Below are positions 1 to 9,542 of a DNA stretch of 64,000 nucleotides, piece by piece. The notes under the pieces are model-generated. The model had not been told where the DNA came from. It ran no database searches and saw only the letters and a list, made by a program, of their open reading frames with translations. Position 1 is the first letter of the stretch. Each line of letters starts with the position of its first letter. The DNA is from Erysipelotrichaceae bacterium. GTDB lineage: Bacteria > Bacillota_I > Bacilli_A > Erysipelotrichales > Erysipelotrichaceae. The position numbers and the translations under genes are program-made. The stretch is taken from NCBI GenBank assembly GCA_017454765.1, contig JAFTCJ010000021.1, positions 186,001 through 250,000 on the forward strand, read 5' to 3'.

Positions 1-1
1 G

Positions 2-1057
2 ATCCTTCTGGATCTGTATTCCTTATTTGATTTTGATCTTTGTTTCCATACTTTTCTGGTACTGGTATTTTCTTTCTGTTTTCATGAGATCAGTCTACTG
101 AATATCTTATTTTATGAAATCTGTATCAGATACAGGATATTTCTTTTTCTGTTTTCTGTGCTGATACTGCTTTTTCCTTTTCTGGGACCCTTGTTCCGCA
201 GATTCACCGATCTGTTTTCCTTTCTGTTTGTCAGAAACATACATCTCAGAGTCTCTGTTTCAGCGTTCTCTCTTCTTATATTCCTTCTGATCAGGAAAAG
301 AATACAGATCAGAAAAACTTATATCGAAATGTTCTTGATGATCATCCTGCTGGCTCTGCCTTTTAAAGATCTGTTTTTTCAGGTCACTTTCATCGATGTG
401 GGGCAGGGCGATGCGATCATGATACACTATCCGTTTTCTTTTACCTGCGTGCTGATCGATACCGGTTCCTCCTATCAGTATCAGAAACTGAAAAACGAAT
501 TATACAGTCATCATATCTACCGCATCAGTGATCTGATCATTACACATGATGATGAAGATCATAACGGAAATCTGGAAAAACTGAAAGAAGATTTCATTAT
601 AGAAAGGATTATCGATGAAGGCTGTGATTTTGATTACCGGAACATCACTTTGAAATATCTGAAATTGGGTGTCCATGACAATGACAACGATAATTCACTG
701 GTGTATTCGCTGAATGTGAACGGTATTGATTTCCTGTTTACTGGAGATATCTCCAAAGATGCGGAATGTGATCTCATCAGGATGTACGGACCTTTGGATA
801 TCGATGTGCTTAAAGTATCGCATCACGGGTCCAGAAGCGGCAGCAGCCGGTTTTTCATTTCATCAATCCTGCCTGAGATCGCTGTGATTTCAACATCAGG
901 CAACTACAATCATCCTCATCAGGAAGTGCTTGATATACTGAACTCCTATAATGTCAGGATACTCAGCACAAAGCAGTCAGGTTCCGTTTCCGTTTTCATC
1001 ACGCGCTTCTTCTCATTTGTGAAAACCGCTCATAACGAATTTGTTATAATGGGATAG
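2..1057 (+). CDS. comEC: ComEC, C-terminal part (DNA uptake channel, competence), 5' end outside window
   Basis: The frame is open from base 2, so the gene begins outside the window. A GTG at 158 is internal and not the real start. The visible part holds hydrophobic membrane segments followed by the metallo-beta-lactamase-like domain typical of the ComEC C-terminus. Recognisable motifs are DVGQGDA (about 394-414), a metal-site-like THDDEDHNG, FTGD and VSHHGS. In the family, the channel moves single-stranded DNA across the membrane during transformation, and the C-terminal domain is a proposed nuclease. It is followed immediately by holA, a common neighbour in Firmicutes. Its last codons contain a putative -10 box for holA. 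Confidence 0.9.
   Translation: MLLDLYSLFDFDLCFHTFLVLVFSFCFHEISLLNILFYEICIRYRIFLFLFSVLILLFPFLGPLFRRFTDLFSFLFVRNIHLRVSVSAFSLLIFLLIRKRIQIRKTYIEMFLMIILLALPFKDLFFQVTFIDVGQGDAIMIHYPFSFTCVLIDTGSSYQYQKLKNELYSHHIYRISDLIITHDDEDHNGNLEKLKEDFIIERIIDEGCDFDYRNITLKYLKLGVHDNDNDNSLVYSLNVNGIDFLFTGDISKDAECDLIRMYGPLDIDVLKVSHHGSRSGSSRFFISSILPEIAVISTSGNYNHPHQEVLDILNSYNVRILSTKQSGSVSVFITRFFSFVKTAHNEFVIMG
1045..1050 (+). promoter_or_regulatory. -10 box (TATAAT) of holA, predicted leaderless start
   Basis: TATAAT ends 7 nt before the holA ATG at 1058, inside the last codons of comEC. The intervening bases GGGATAG are not a convincing SD. Transcription from this box would begin at or next to the start codon. No good -35 is seen at 16-18 bp. 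It belongs to a pattern repeated elsewhere in the window. Confidence 0.45.
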
Positions 1058-2020
1058 ATGATATATATCATACACGGTCAGGAAGAGTGTTTTATACGCG
1101 ATAAGATCGCCGAGATCTGCAGTCAGTTTCCAGGCGAAATTTTTCGTTTTGACGGATCCGACAGGGATTTCACGATGGATAAAATGCTGGAAGCCTGTGA
1201 AGGCAATTCACTGTTTTCCGATACTTCTGTCGTGCTTGTCAATGAGCCTTATTTCCTCATACGAAAATGCGATGACAGGGAAACGGAAAACCTGCTCAGA
1301 TATGTTTCACAGCCTTTATATGAGACACTGCTGATTTTTTATACCTATCAGAATAATTTCAATTCAAAACTGAAACTGTTCAAGGATATCAGCGCAAATG
1401 CGCAGGTGATCACTTTGAACAGCCTAGATTACCGCAATTTCAACAGCTACGTGAAGACAAGAGTCAATGAAGAAAAACTGGATATCAGTAACGATGCGGC
1501 TTTTCTTTTAAATAACATGTGCAAGCGGAATGCGACCCTGCTCAACAGAAATCTGCAGATCCTGAAACTCTATCCCGACAAGATCGATCAGAAAGCTGTC
1601 AGCAGACTCTGCAGCTCTCTGGATGAAAACGATACTTTTGAACTTGTTAATGCACTTACCGCAAGAGATGTATCCAAAGCACTGGCAGTGGAGAGAAGAC
1701 TCTTAAGTGAAAATGATTCGGCTTTAAGCGTCATCGGTCTGCTGGCGAATCAGTTACGTTTTCTTTACTATATTTCCTATCTGGTTTCACAGGGAAAAAA
1801 GAGAAACGAGATCCTGGAGATCGCCGGTATCAATGAATACCGTCTGAACAAAGCGATGGAATCGCTGAAAGACTTAAGGATGCATCAGATCATCGAACTG
1901 CTTTCTCTGCTGAATGAACTTGATATCAGCTGCAAATCCGATACATCGGTTCCTGATCAGATGCGTTTTGAATTATTCATCCTCAATTTCATGAAGAAAG
2001 GTTCTTATGCAGGCAATTAA
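1058..2020 (+). CDS. holA: DNA polymerase III subunit delta
   Basis: 320 aa, close to the usual family length. The N-terminus (MIYIIHGQEECFIRDKI) is the typical start of HolA, the clamp-loader subunit that opens the beta clamp. The weakly conserved body and the helical C-terminal third (NALTARDVSKAL, then the LLANQLRFLYY region) fit the family, including the collar domain. It begins directly after the comEC stop codon and overlaps the serine dehydratase gene by 14 nt, so the three are probably co-transcribed. No SD precedes the ATG, but a -10 box lies 7 nt upstream. Confidence 0.9.
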   Translation: MIYIIHGQEECFIRDKIAEICSQFPGEIFRFDGSDRDFTMDKMLEACEGNSLFSDTSVVLVNEPYFLIRKCDDRETENLLRYVSQPLYETLLIFYTYQNNFNSKLKLFKDISANAQVITLNSLDYRNFNSYVKTRVNEEKLDISNDAAFLLNNMCKRNATLLNRNLQILKLYPDKIDQKAVSRLCSSLDENDTFELVNALTARDVSKALAVERRLLSENDSALSVIGLLANQLRFLYYISYLVSQGKKRNEILEIAGINEYRLNKAMESLKDLRMHQIIELLSLLNELDISCKSDTSVPDQMRFELFILNFMKKGSYAGN

Positions 2021-3185
2021 ACAGTTATACAGAATCGGTCACGGACCCTCCAGTTCCCATACGATCGCTCCATACCGTATTGCAGTCGCTTACAGACAGC
2101 AGTATCCGGAATGTGAACGTTACCGGATCGTTTTAGGTTCTTCTTTGGCCATGACTGCCAAAGGACACGGCACGCTTTCGATCATCGAAGAAGCTTTGGA
2201 ATGCCACGACATCGAGTATGTCTTTCAGCCTGAACACAAGGACAATATCATGAATATCTGCGGTTTTCACGGTGATAAAAAAGAAAATACCTGGCATGCG
2301 GTTTCTCTTGGAGGAGGGGCCGTACGCATCCGTGAATATGATATCGGTGACGATGACAATGTCTATGAAGAAGAGAATTTCGAAGAGATCAAGGCGTATC
2401 TGAAAAAAGAAGACAAATCGCTGCTGGAATATATCTATACATTCGAGCCTGATCTGAAAGAGTATCTGAAACAGTGCCTTGAAGTGATGTTTGCAACGGT
2501 TCGAAAGGGGCTTTCGAGTGAAGGTTTGCTCAATAAAGATTTGAATTATTACCGTATTGCGAAGAAATTATATGAAAAAGCAGAAAACAGAAAAGATTAT
2601 CTTGTCGCTTATTCCTATGCGGCATGTGAAGAAAATGCTGCCGGCGGGCTGATGTGCACGGCTCCGACATTGGGATCCTGCGGTGTGCTGACATCGCTGA
2701 TGTATTATCTGAGATTCAATGAAAACAAGGATATCGATACTTTATGTGACATGCTGGCGATCGGCGGTGTTTTCGGCAACTGCATCAAAAACAATGCTTC
2801 GATCGCCGGATCAGTCGGCGGATGTCAGGCGGAGATCGGTACGGCTACAGCAATGGCTGCGGCAGCGATCTCTTATCTGGAAGGATATGATCTGCCTTCG
2901 ATCGAATACGCTGCGGAGATGGGCGTTGAACACTTTTTAGGCCTGACCTGCGATCCGGTCATGGGTTATGTCATCATTCCCTGTATCGAACGCAACGCGA
3001 TCAGCATCATGAGAGCCTATGACTGTGCCTATCTGACAGGACAGTTTAAAAACATCAAAAGCAATGCGATCAGCTTTGATTCCGTTGTCAAGGCGATGAA
3101 TTATACCGGCCAGAAACTGGCGACCGAACTGAAAGAAACTTCTTTAGGCGGTCTTTCCCTGGAGTATCGTTATGCGAAACATTGA
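2007..3185 (+). CDS. sdaA: L-serine ammonia-lyase, iron-sulfur-dependent, single chain
   Basis: 392 aa. It converts L-serine to pyruvate and ammonia using a [4Fe-4S] cluster. The N-terminal beta-type domain starts with the hallmark GPSSSHT (about residues 12-18) and has the TAKGHGT segment. The alpha-type catalytic domain shows AAGGLMCTAPTLGSCG (about 209-224), NNASIAGSVGGCQAE (about 260-274) and LTCDPVMG with IPCIERNA (about 309-328). These contain the cysteines expected to bind the cluster. Beta and alpha parts are fused in one chain and it is shorter than the E. coli enzyme. It overlaps holA upstream and the U32 gene downstream, each by 14 nt. Confidence 0.9.
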   Translation: MQAIKQLYRIGHGPSSSHTIAPYRIAVAYRQQYPECERYRIVLGSSLAMTAKGHGTLSIIEEALECHDIEYVFQPEHKDNIMNICGFHGDKKENTWHAVSLGGGAVRIREYDIGDDDNVYEEENFEEIKAYLKKEDKSLLEYIYTFEPDLKEYLKQCLEVMFATVRKGLSSEGLLNKDLNYYRIAKKLYEKAENRKDYLVAYSYAACEENAAGGLMCTAPTLGSCGVLTSLMYYLRFNENKDIDTLCDMLAIGGVFGNCIKNNASIAGSVGGCQAEIGTATAMAAAAISYLEGYDLPSIEYAAEMGVEHFLGLTCDPVMGYVIIPCIERNAISIMRAYDCAYLTGQFKNIKSNAISFDSVVKAMNYTGQKLATELKETSLGGLSLEYRYAKH

Positions 3186-5235
3186 ACTGCTTTCTCCGGC
3201 CGGAAACTTCGACTGTCTGAAAGCTGCAGTCAGCAACGGAGCAGATGCAGTGTATCTGGGCGGGAAGAATTTTTCTGCCCGTGCTTTTGCGAATAATTTC
3301 GATGAACAGCAGCTGATTGAAGCGGTACGTTATGCCCATCTGCATGATGTCCGTGTTTTTGTCACGCTCAATACCTTGCTGACAGAAAAGGAATTCGACA
3401 ATGCCGTGAAAATGGCTGATTTCTATTACCGGAATAACGTCGATGCCTTGCTGATACAGGACCTGGGCTTATACGATTTCCTGAAACAGAAATATCCTGA
3501 TTTTGAACTTCATTGTTCTACCCAGATGCATGTGCACAATCTGGAAGGTGTGAAAACAGCAAAACAGCTGGGTTTCAAAAGAGTCGTCGTAGCCAGAGAA
3601 TCGGATCTTGATTTCATCAGACAGGCATGCATGCAGGGGATCGAGATCGAAACATTCGTACACGGAGCGATCTGTGTATCATATTCCGGTGAATGTCTGA
3701 TGTCTTCGGCAACCAAGAACCGTTCCGCCAACAAAGGAATGTGCGCACAATGCTGCCGTCTGAGATATGAGCTGTATGAAGAGAAAGGAAATAAGATCAA
3801 GACCGATACCGATTATCTTCTTTCTCCGAAAGATATGTTTCTGCTGAATGATATACCGGATCTGATCGATGCGGGCGTTTCCTCGTTCAAGATCGAAGGA
3901 CGGATGAAATCGGCAGCCTATGTCGGCTATGTCACCAGAATGTACCGGAAAGCGATCGATTCTTATCTGAACTCTCAGGAATATAAAATATCCGATCAGG
4001 AACTGCGTGATCTGAAAGTTCTTTTCAACCGCAATTTCACCGACGATCTTCTGCACGGCAGAAAAGGACTTTTCGGTCAGATGACTCCGAATCATCAGGG
4101 TATTGAAATCGGAGAAGTACTATATTGCCGCAAAGGGAAGGCGTATCTTTCCCTGAAAGAAGGTCTTTCCCAGTTTGACGGGATCAGGATCGGTGATTTC
4201 GGATGCATCGTCAACAGACTGTATCAGGATGGGATGCTGGTATCTTCCGTCAGAGCAGGGCAGACTGCTGCCATTGACTGCGATGATAATCTGAAAGGAA
4301 AAGTATATAAGACACTGGATCATGTTCTGGAAGAAAGCATCCTCAAGACAGAAGAAAAGAAGATTCCTTTGGATATGGAGATCTCTGTCTGTGCTTCGCA
4401 AAACGTATCTGTAAAGCTTCATTCCGGAGAATACTCTTATTCCTACAGATCGGATATCATCGCTCAGGATGCCTTAAAAGCGCCTTTAAGCCGGGATTCG
4501 ATCATCAGACAGTTCTCCAAATTATCAGATTCGGTTTATGAGCTCAGAAATATTACAGTGGATACCGATCAGGCGTTTCTGCCCATCAGAGATCTCAATC
4601 AGATCCGCAGAGATGCTGTTGATGCTTTCAACGAATTCCGTCTGAATTCTTTTCACAGGGAAACGATAAAAGCTGAATATCCTGTATCATCGATCAGGGA
4701 TATCGATTATCCTGTAGAAGCCGTTCAGATCAATGATGTGATGAAAATCAACGATGAGGAATATCCCATCAATTACGTCATCAACAAGGATTCAGTCTAT
4801 TCACAGAGTGAGAATGCCGTAATCTGTGAATTCGGCGGATTGTTGAAGAACTACAGTAAGATGATCGCATATTATACGCTCAACTGCTGTAATTCTCACA
4901 CATATGAATTCTTTCGGAAACTGGGATTCAGCTATGTCGTCTTATCCAGTGAACTGCATGATAACGAGATAAAAGATCTTATCAGCGCTTATGAATCCAG
5001 AAACAAAGAGAGAATCAGACCGTTTGTGCTGACAAACGGAGACAGGGTACTGATGTATCTCAACGCCGATCCCTTTGATTCTTATACCGAAAAAGGAAAA
5101 ACGTATTATCTGAAAGACAGGGATAACAGATACGATATCAGAAAACACAAGGGGATCACTGAACTGATTCAGAGAGATTTTGCCAATGAAATCGATACGG
5201 AAGATATCGTTCCACTGACTGTCACACTAGATTAG
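3172..5235 (+). CDS. Peptidase U32 family protein (RlhA-like)
   Basis: 687 aa. The N-terminal TIM-barrel-like domain begins ELLSPAGNFDCLKAAV and continues with GADAVYLGG. The cysteine-rich U32 signature follows (VHGAICVSYSGECLMS, then CAQCCRLRYEL, about residues 164-202). Family members once called collagenases include RlhA/TrhP-type enzymes that hydroxylate 23S rRNA or tRNA, so an RNA-modification role with an Fe-S site is more likely than proteolysis. The long C-terminal half matches the larger RlhA-type architecture. Its start overlaps the serine dehydratase gene by 14 nt. A terminator follows. Confidence 0.85.
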   Translation: MRNIELLSPAGNFDCLKAAVSNGADAVYLGGKNFSARAFANNFDEQQLIEAVRYAHLHDVRVFVTLNTLLTEKEFDNAVKMADFYYRNNVDALLIQDLGLYDFLKQKYPDFELHCSTQMHVHNLEGVKTAKQLGFKRVVVARESDLDFIRQACMQGIEIETFVHGAICVSYSGECLMSSATKNRSANKGMCAQCCRLRYELYEEKGNKIKTDTDYLLSPKDMFLLNDIPDLIDAGVSSFKIEGRMKSAAYVGYVTRMYRKAIDSYLNSQEYKISDQELRDLKVLFNRNFTDDLLHGRKGLFGQMTPNHQGIEIGEVLYCRKGKAYLSLKEGLSQFDGIRIGDFGCIVNRLYQDGMLVSSVRAGQTAAIDCDDNLKGKVYKTLDHVLEESILKTEEKKIPLDMEISVCASQNVSVKLHSGEYSYSYRSDIIAQDALKAPLSRDSIIRQFSKLSDSVYELRNITVDTDQAFLPIRDLNQIRRDAVDAFNEFRLNSFHRETIKAEYPVSSIRDIDYPVEAVQINDVMKINDEEYPINYVINKDSVYSQSENAVICEFGGLLKNYSKMIAYYTLNCCNSHTYEFFRKLGFSYVVLSSELHDNEIKDLISAYESRNKERIRPFVLTNGDRVLMYLNADPFDSYTEKGKTYYLKDRDNRYDIRKHKGITELIQRDFANEIDTEDIVPLTVTLD

Positions 5236-5273
5236 ACTGATGTTTTCTCACTGTGATTTTTTGTTTGAAAATT

Positions 5274-5293
5274 AAAGGCTTTATGCCTTTTTT
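5274..5293 (+). terminator. Intrinsic terminator after the U32 gene
   Basis: Six-base-pair stem AAAGGC/GCCTTT with a 5-nt loop, running into a T tract. It lies between the U32 stop and the smc promoter and closes the comEC-to-U32 unit. Confidence 0.6.
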
Positions 5294-5310
5294 CAGTATA
5301 TGAAATTTGA

Positions 5311-5316
5311 TATAAT
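5311..5316 (+). promoter_or_regulatory. -10 box of the smc operon
   Basis: A perfect TATAAT lies 23 nt before the smc ATG. An AGGAG SD (5330-5334) is placed 5 nt before the start codon. No clear -35 hexamer is visible at 17 bp because that region is the terminator T tract. This is a conventional leadered promoter, unlike many others here. Confidence 0.6.
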
Positions 5317-5339
5317 AGACAAGTATTAAAGGAGATGCG

Positions 5340-8279
5340 ATGTTTTTAAAACGGATTGAAATGCAGGGATTCAAATCCTTCGCTGATCATATAACAATAA
5401 ACTTCGAAGATCCGATTACCGGCATCGTCGGTCCCAACGGCTGCGGCAAATCGAATATTTCGGATGCGATCCGCTGGGTCCTGGGTGAACAGTCGGTCAA
5501 ATCACTGCGCGGTGAGAAGATGACCGATATTATTTTTGCCGGAACAGAGGAAAGAAAAGCCATGAACATGGCTGAAGTGACACTTGTTTTTGATAATTCA
5601 TCGCATATGCTCAATTCTGATCTGGATGAGATCGAACTCACCAGAAGGATATACAGCAACGACCAGGATGCCGAATATCTGATCAACCGGAAAAATGTCC
5701 GTTACAAGGATATCCTTGATCTGATTATGGATACCGGTATGGGCAAGAATTCACTGTCCATGATCTCACAGGGCAATGTCATGAGCTTTGCCGAAGCAAA
5801 ACCTTATGACCGCCGTGAGATCCTGGAAGATGCTGCCGGCGTTTCCAAATACAAGAAGAGAAAAATCGAATCCTTGAATAAACTGGAACGTACAAAAGAG
5901 AACCTTGACCGTACCTATGACATCCTTTCCGAACTGGAAAGACAGGTCGCTCCTTTGAAACGGCAGGCCATGAAGGCTGAGATCTACCGGGAGAAGAAAA
6001 ACAGGCTGGAACAGATAGAAGTTGCAGTTCTGGTCAATGATATCAGGAATCTGAATCTGCAGAAAAGCGAACTGGAAAAGTCGCTCTTTGATCTTGAAAC
6101 GGCTCAGGCCATGCATGAGACGACGATACAGGTCCATGAAAACTCCAACTTTGAGAACAAAAACCGTCTGAAGGAATACGATAAAGAGATCAACAGCATT
6201 CAGGAAAGACTGATGATGGTGATGAATGAGATCCAGACTCTGGAAGCCAGAAAGATTGAGATCGATGAAAAACGTAAATATGCCATTGAGATGGGCTCTT
6301 CGGAAGAAAAGATCAGGGAAATGGAATCCTATATCGCTGATGCCAAATATGAATATGACGACAGACTCGACCGTCTCAACAAATTGAGATCAGAGATCGA
6401 TCTGCTGAATACGAATCTAGAGAATACCGCCATGGATCTCTCGGAAGCATCCATGAAGAAAGAGGAGACTTCCAATATCCTCAACCGTATGAACAACCGT
6501 ATGGAAGTTCTGAAAAATGTCATTTCCGATCCGTTCTCATCGGCCAACCAGACCGGCGTCAAAGCGATCATGACGAATAAGAATTCCTTCTACGGGGTCA
6601 TGGGCGTCATCGGTCAGGAGATCAGACCGGATGAAGGTTATGAGGAAGCCATTGCGACTGCATTGGCAGGCAGTGTCTATCATATCGTCACAAAAGACGA
6701 GGAAGCCGCCAGAAAAGCGATCTCTTTCCTGAAGAAGAACAGATCCGGAAGAGCAACTTTCCTTCCTCTGACTGTCTGCAAGCCTCATACGGTACGCTAT
6801 GAAGATGAGATCGTATGCAACAACACAAAAGGATATCTGGGCACAGCTTATGATTTCTGCAGCTGCAGCGAAGAATACGAAGCAGTCAAAGAATCGCTTT
6901 TAGGTAATGTGCTGGTCACGGATAATCTGGAAAATGCCAACAATCTTTCTTATCTGCTGAATTACGGATACAAGATCGTCACACTGGAAGGGGAGGTCGT
7001 TCATAAAGGCGGCTCCATGACCGGCGGCAAAGTCAAGAATGAAGTATCTCTGATCACAGCGCAGTCTGAATTCAACAGGATCGAGAGCGATATGGTCTCC
7101 TACAAAGCGGAAAATGAGCTTGCTTTGAAGAAGTATAATTCACTGCTTGCCCAGAAAGAAAGCTTTGATTCCCAGATCACAGAAAAAAGGATCGCGATCG
7201 CCCAGCTCGAGCAGATCGTCGATTCAAAACGTGCAAAATACGAAAAACTGCGTGCCGATTATGAAAATATCGTACCTGTCAAGGGGCAGGAAACGATCAC
7301 AGACAGTGTCATCGCCAAGCTGTCGGAAAACTACGCAAAGAAAGATGAACTGTCCACTTCCCTGAAACTGCGAAGAGACGATCGGATGAAGCTTTCTGCC
7401 GAGATCGACCGCAAGGATCAGCAGATCAGACTGACCAGAAGACAGCTCGATGAGACAAGAAACGGCATCTCTAACATCAATACCAACAAGGCTGTCATGG
7501 AGACGAAACTGGAAAACGATCTCAACAGACTGGCATCCGAATATCAGATGACTTTTGAATATGCTTCAGAGAACTATGATATGTCTATCGATGATACCGC
7601 CAAGGAAGAAGTCATGATGTTACGAAGGGACATTCAGGAGCTCGGCAACATCAACATGGCTGCTCCGGAAGAGTTCACGGAAGTCAATGAACGTTATGAA
7701 TTCCTGAAGAAGAATTACGATGATCTGATCGCATCCAGAGACAAGATCCTTTCGGCGATTGATGAAATGGATGAGATCATGAAGAAACAGTTCTCTGAAA
7801 CATTCGATGCGATCAATGCCGAACTGCCAAATGTTTTCGGTAAGCTCTTCGGAGGCGGCAAGGCAAGACTTGTTCTGGAAGATCCCGATGACATTCTCAA
7901 TACTGGTATCGATATCGATGTCCAGCCTCCCGGAAAAGCCGTCAAATCGATCAGGCTTTTCTCCGGCGGCGAAAAATCACTGATCGCCATCAGTGTCCTG
8001 TTTACGATCCTGAAAGTCAGACCGGAACCGCTGATCGTATTTGATGAGGTGGAATCGGCTCTCGACGTCGCAAATGTCGAACGTTTTGCGAAATATGTCA
8101 AGGAATTCGCAGACAAATCACAGTTCATCGTCATCACTCACAGACCGGGCACCATGGAACAGTGTGATTCGCTCTTCGGTGTGACAATGCAGAAGCGGGG
8201 AATCTCCCAGATGCTGAAGGTGAAACTGGTCGATGCGATCGAAATGGCTGAGCCAGAAGAGAAAGGAAATGTGTCCTGA
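5340..8279 (+). CDS. smc: Chromosome segregation protein SMC (short-arm form)
   Basis: 979 aa, clearly shorter than the roughly 1190 aa of Bacillus SMC. The Walker A motif GPNGCGKSN is at residues 31-39. An N-terminal coiled coil runs to about 395 and the hinge covers about 403-560 (GVKAIM, then GVMGVIGQ and LAGSVYHIV). A second coiled coil follows, then the ABC signature LFSGGEKS near 872 and Walker B LIVFDEVESALD near 898. The ATPase heads and hinge are intact, so the missing length is in the coiled-coil arms, as in Mollicutes. SMC works with ScpA/ScpB to compact and segregate the chromosome. It shares one base with ftsY. Confidence 0.97.
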   Translation: MFLKRIEMQGFKSFADHITINFEDPITGIVGPNGCGKSNISDAIRWVLGEQSVKSLRGEKMTDIIFAGTEERKAMNMAEVTLVFDNSSHMLNSDLDEIELTRRIYSNDQDAEYLINRKNVRYKDILDLIMDTGMGKNSLSMISQGNVMSFAEAKPYDRREILEDAAGVSKYKKRKIESLNKLERTKENLDRTYDILSELERQVAPLKRQAMKAEIYREKKNRLEQIEVAVLVNDIRNLNLQKSELEKSLFDLETAQAMHETTIQVHENSNFENKNRLKEYDKEINSIQERLMMVMNEIQTLEARKIEIDEKRKYAIEMGSSEEKIREMESYIADAKYEYDDRLDRLNKLRSEIDLLNTNLENTAMDLSEASMKKEETSNILNRMNNRMEVLKNVISDPFSSANQTGVKAIMTNKNSFYGVMGVIGQEIRPDEGYEEAIATALAGSVYHIVTKDEEAARKAISFLKKNRSGRATFLPLTVCKPHTVRYEDEIVCNNTKGYLGTAYDFCSCSEEYEAVKESLLGNVLVTDNLENANNLSYLLNYGYKIVTLEGEVVHKGGSMTGGKVKNEVSLITAQSEFNRIESDMVSYKAENELALKKYNSLLAQKESFDSQITEKRIAIAQLEQIVDSKRAKYEKLRADYENIVPVKGQETITDSVIAKLSENYAKKDELSTSLKLRRDDRMKLSAEIDRKDQQIRLTRRQLDETRNGISNINTNKAVMETKLENDLNRLASEYQMTFEYASENYDMSIDDTAKEEVMMLRRDIQELGNINMAAPEEFTEVNERYEFLKKNYDDLIASRDKILSAIDEMDEIMKKQFSETFDAINAELPNVFGKLFGGGKARLVLEDPDDILNTGIDIDVQPPGKAVKSIRLFSGGEKSLIAISVLFTILKVRPEPLIVFDEVESALDVANVERFAKYVKEFADKSQFIVITHRPGTMEQCDSLFGVTMQKRGISQMLKVKLVDAIEMAEPEEKGNVS

Positions 8280-9223
8280 TGGGCTTTTTTTCCAAAGATA
8301 AAAACAAATATCTGCACGGCTTTGCGAAAACAAATGATTCTTTAGGCAGAAAACTTCGTTTCGTCACCGAAAACAAGAAACAGAACAAAGATGACTTCAT
8401 GGAACAGCTGATGGTCACACTGATTGAAGCCGATATCGGTTATCAGACATCGGAGCTGATCTGTGACAGATTCTTTGAGACCTGTCAGAATTATTATTAT
8501 CTTTTCGCAAAAGATATCATGAACTTTCTGGGACAGACGTTCAGGGAAGTTTATTATGAAAAAGAAGATGAGGAGATCGTATTCAACGAAAACGGTCCGA
8601 CAGTCATCCTGATGGTCGGCGTCAACGGTTCGGGAAAAACATCGACCTGTGCCAAACTGGCAAACCGCTATCTGGCAGAAGACAGGAAAGTTGCTCTGGT
8701 CGCTGCCGATACGTTCCGTGCAGGAGCGATGCAGCAGCTGCAGATGTGGGCGGACAGACTGGATGTGCCCTGCATCTGCGGAAAAGAGAACGAAGATCCC
8801 AGTTCCGTTCTGGTCAAAGGCTGCCGTTATGCTAAGGAAAATGATATTGACATACTGATCTGCGATACAGCCGGAAGGCTGCAGACGAAAGTCAATCTGA
8901 TGGCAGAGCTTGAAAAAATGACCCGTGTCGTCGGCAAGGAAATACCCGGCGCACCGCATGATACCTGGCTGGTGCTGGATGCCAATACCGGACAGAACGG
9001 TCTGTCGCAGGCTGAACTGTTCAATGAGATCACCGATCTCAACGGAATCATTCTGACCAAGATGGACGGTACTTCCAAGGGAGGTATCATCATTGCCATC
9101 AAACACATGACCGGCCTGCCTGTCAGATTCATCACGGTAGGAGAGGGGATGGAGGATATACAGGATTTCGATTTCGATCTGTATCTCGATTCCATCATAG
9201 GAGATCTGGCACATGCAAAATGA
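8279..9223 (+). CDS. ftsY: Signal recognition particle receptor FtsY
   Basis: 314 aa SRP-type GTPase that docks ribosome-SRP complexes at the membrane. The NG domain fills nearly the whole protein. The P-loop GVNGSGKTST is near residue 113, then DTFRAGAMQQL, DTAGRLQTK near 195, TKMDGTSKGG and the closing GEGMEDIQDFD. The acidic N-terminal A domain is essentially absent, so membrane binding probably relies on the basic N-terminal helix. The ATG overlaps the smc stop (TGATG) and the gene's end overlaps ylxM, implying translational coupling. Confidence 0.97.
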   Translation: MGFFSKDKNKYLHGFAKTNDSLGRKLRFVTENKKQNKDDFMEQLMVTLIEADIGYQTSELICDRFFETCQNYYYLFAKDIMNFLGQTFREVYYEKEDEEIVFNENGPTVILMVGVNGSGKTSTCAKLANRYLAEDRKVALVAADTFRAGAMQQLQMWADRLDVPCICGKENEDPSSVLVKGCRYAKENDIDILICDTAGRLQTKVNLMAELEKMTRVVGKEIPGAPHDTWLVLDANTGQNGLSQAELFNEITDLNGIILTKMDGTSKGGIIIAIKHMTGLPVRFITVGEGMEDIQDFDFDLYLDSIIGDLAHAK

Positions 9224-9527
9224 CCGCGAATACAACTCAATGTTACTGGATTATTACGGTGAACTTCTGACAAGACATCAGCAGGATATTCTGGATGAAT
9301 ACTTCAATGAAGATCTTTCCATGAATGAGATCGCTGAGAATCTGATGATATCCAAAAGTGCCGTACAGGATCTGATCAAACGATCGCTCGTTCAGCTCAA
9401 TGATTATGAAAAAACGCTGAAACTGATCAAAAAAGACCGGAAAATGAATGAGATCCTTGAGCAGATGAAACAGGAAAGCAATGAATTACTGGATGCTTAT
9501 ATTCAGAAAATAGAAAACATAAAGTAG
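9213..9527 (+). CDS. ylxM: YlxM/p13-like DNA-binding protein (UPF0122)
   Basis: 104 aa. It has a sigma-70 region-4-like helix-turn-helix (LTRHQQDILDEYF, then SMNEIAENLMISKSAVQDLIKR, about residues 18-58) followed by a charged helix. Members are found with ftsY and ffh and are implicated in SRP pathway function in streptococci. Here it overlaps ftsY by 11 nt, but the next gene is ackA rather than the usual ffh. Confidence 0.88.
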   Translation: MQNDREYNSMLLDYYGELLTRHQQDILDEYFNEDLSMNEIAENLMISKSAVQDLIKRSLVQLNDYEKTLKLIKKDRKMNEILEQMKQESNELLDAYIQKIENIK

Positions 9528-9542
9528 GGGAGAGACAAATTT

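Noticed and set aside
8342-9235. A 297-aa open frame on the minus strand opposite ftsY
   Set aside because: It mirrors the ftsY coding strand, has no recognisable domain, no SD, and ftsY is certain.
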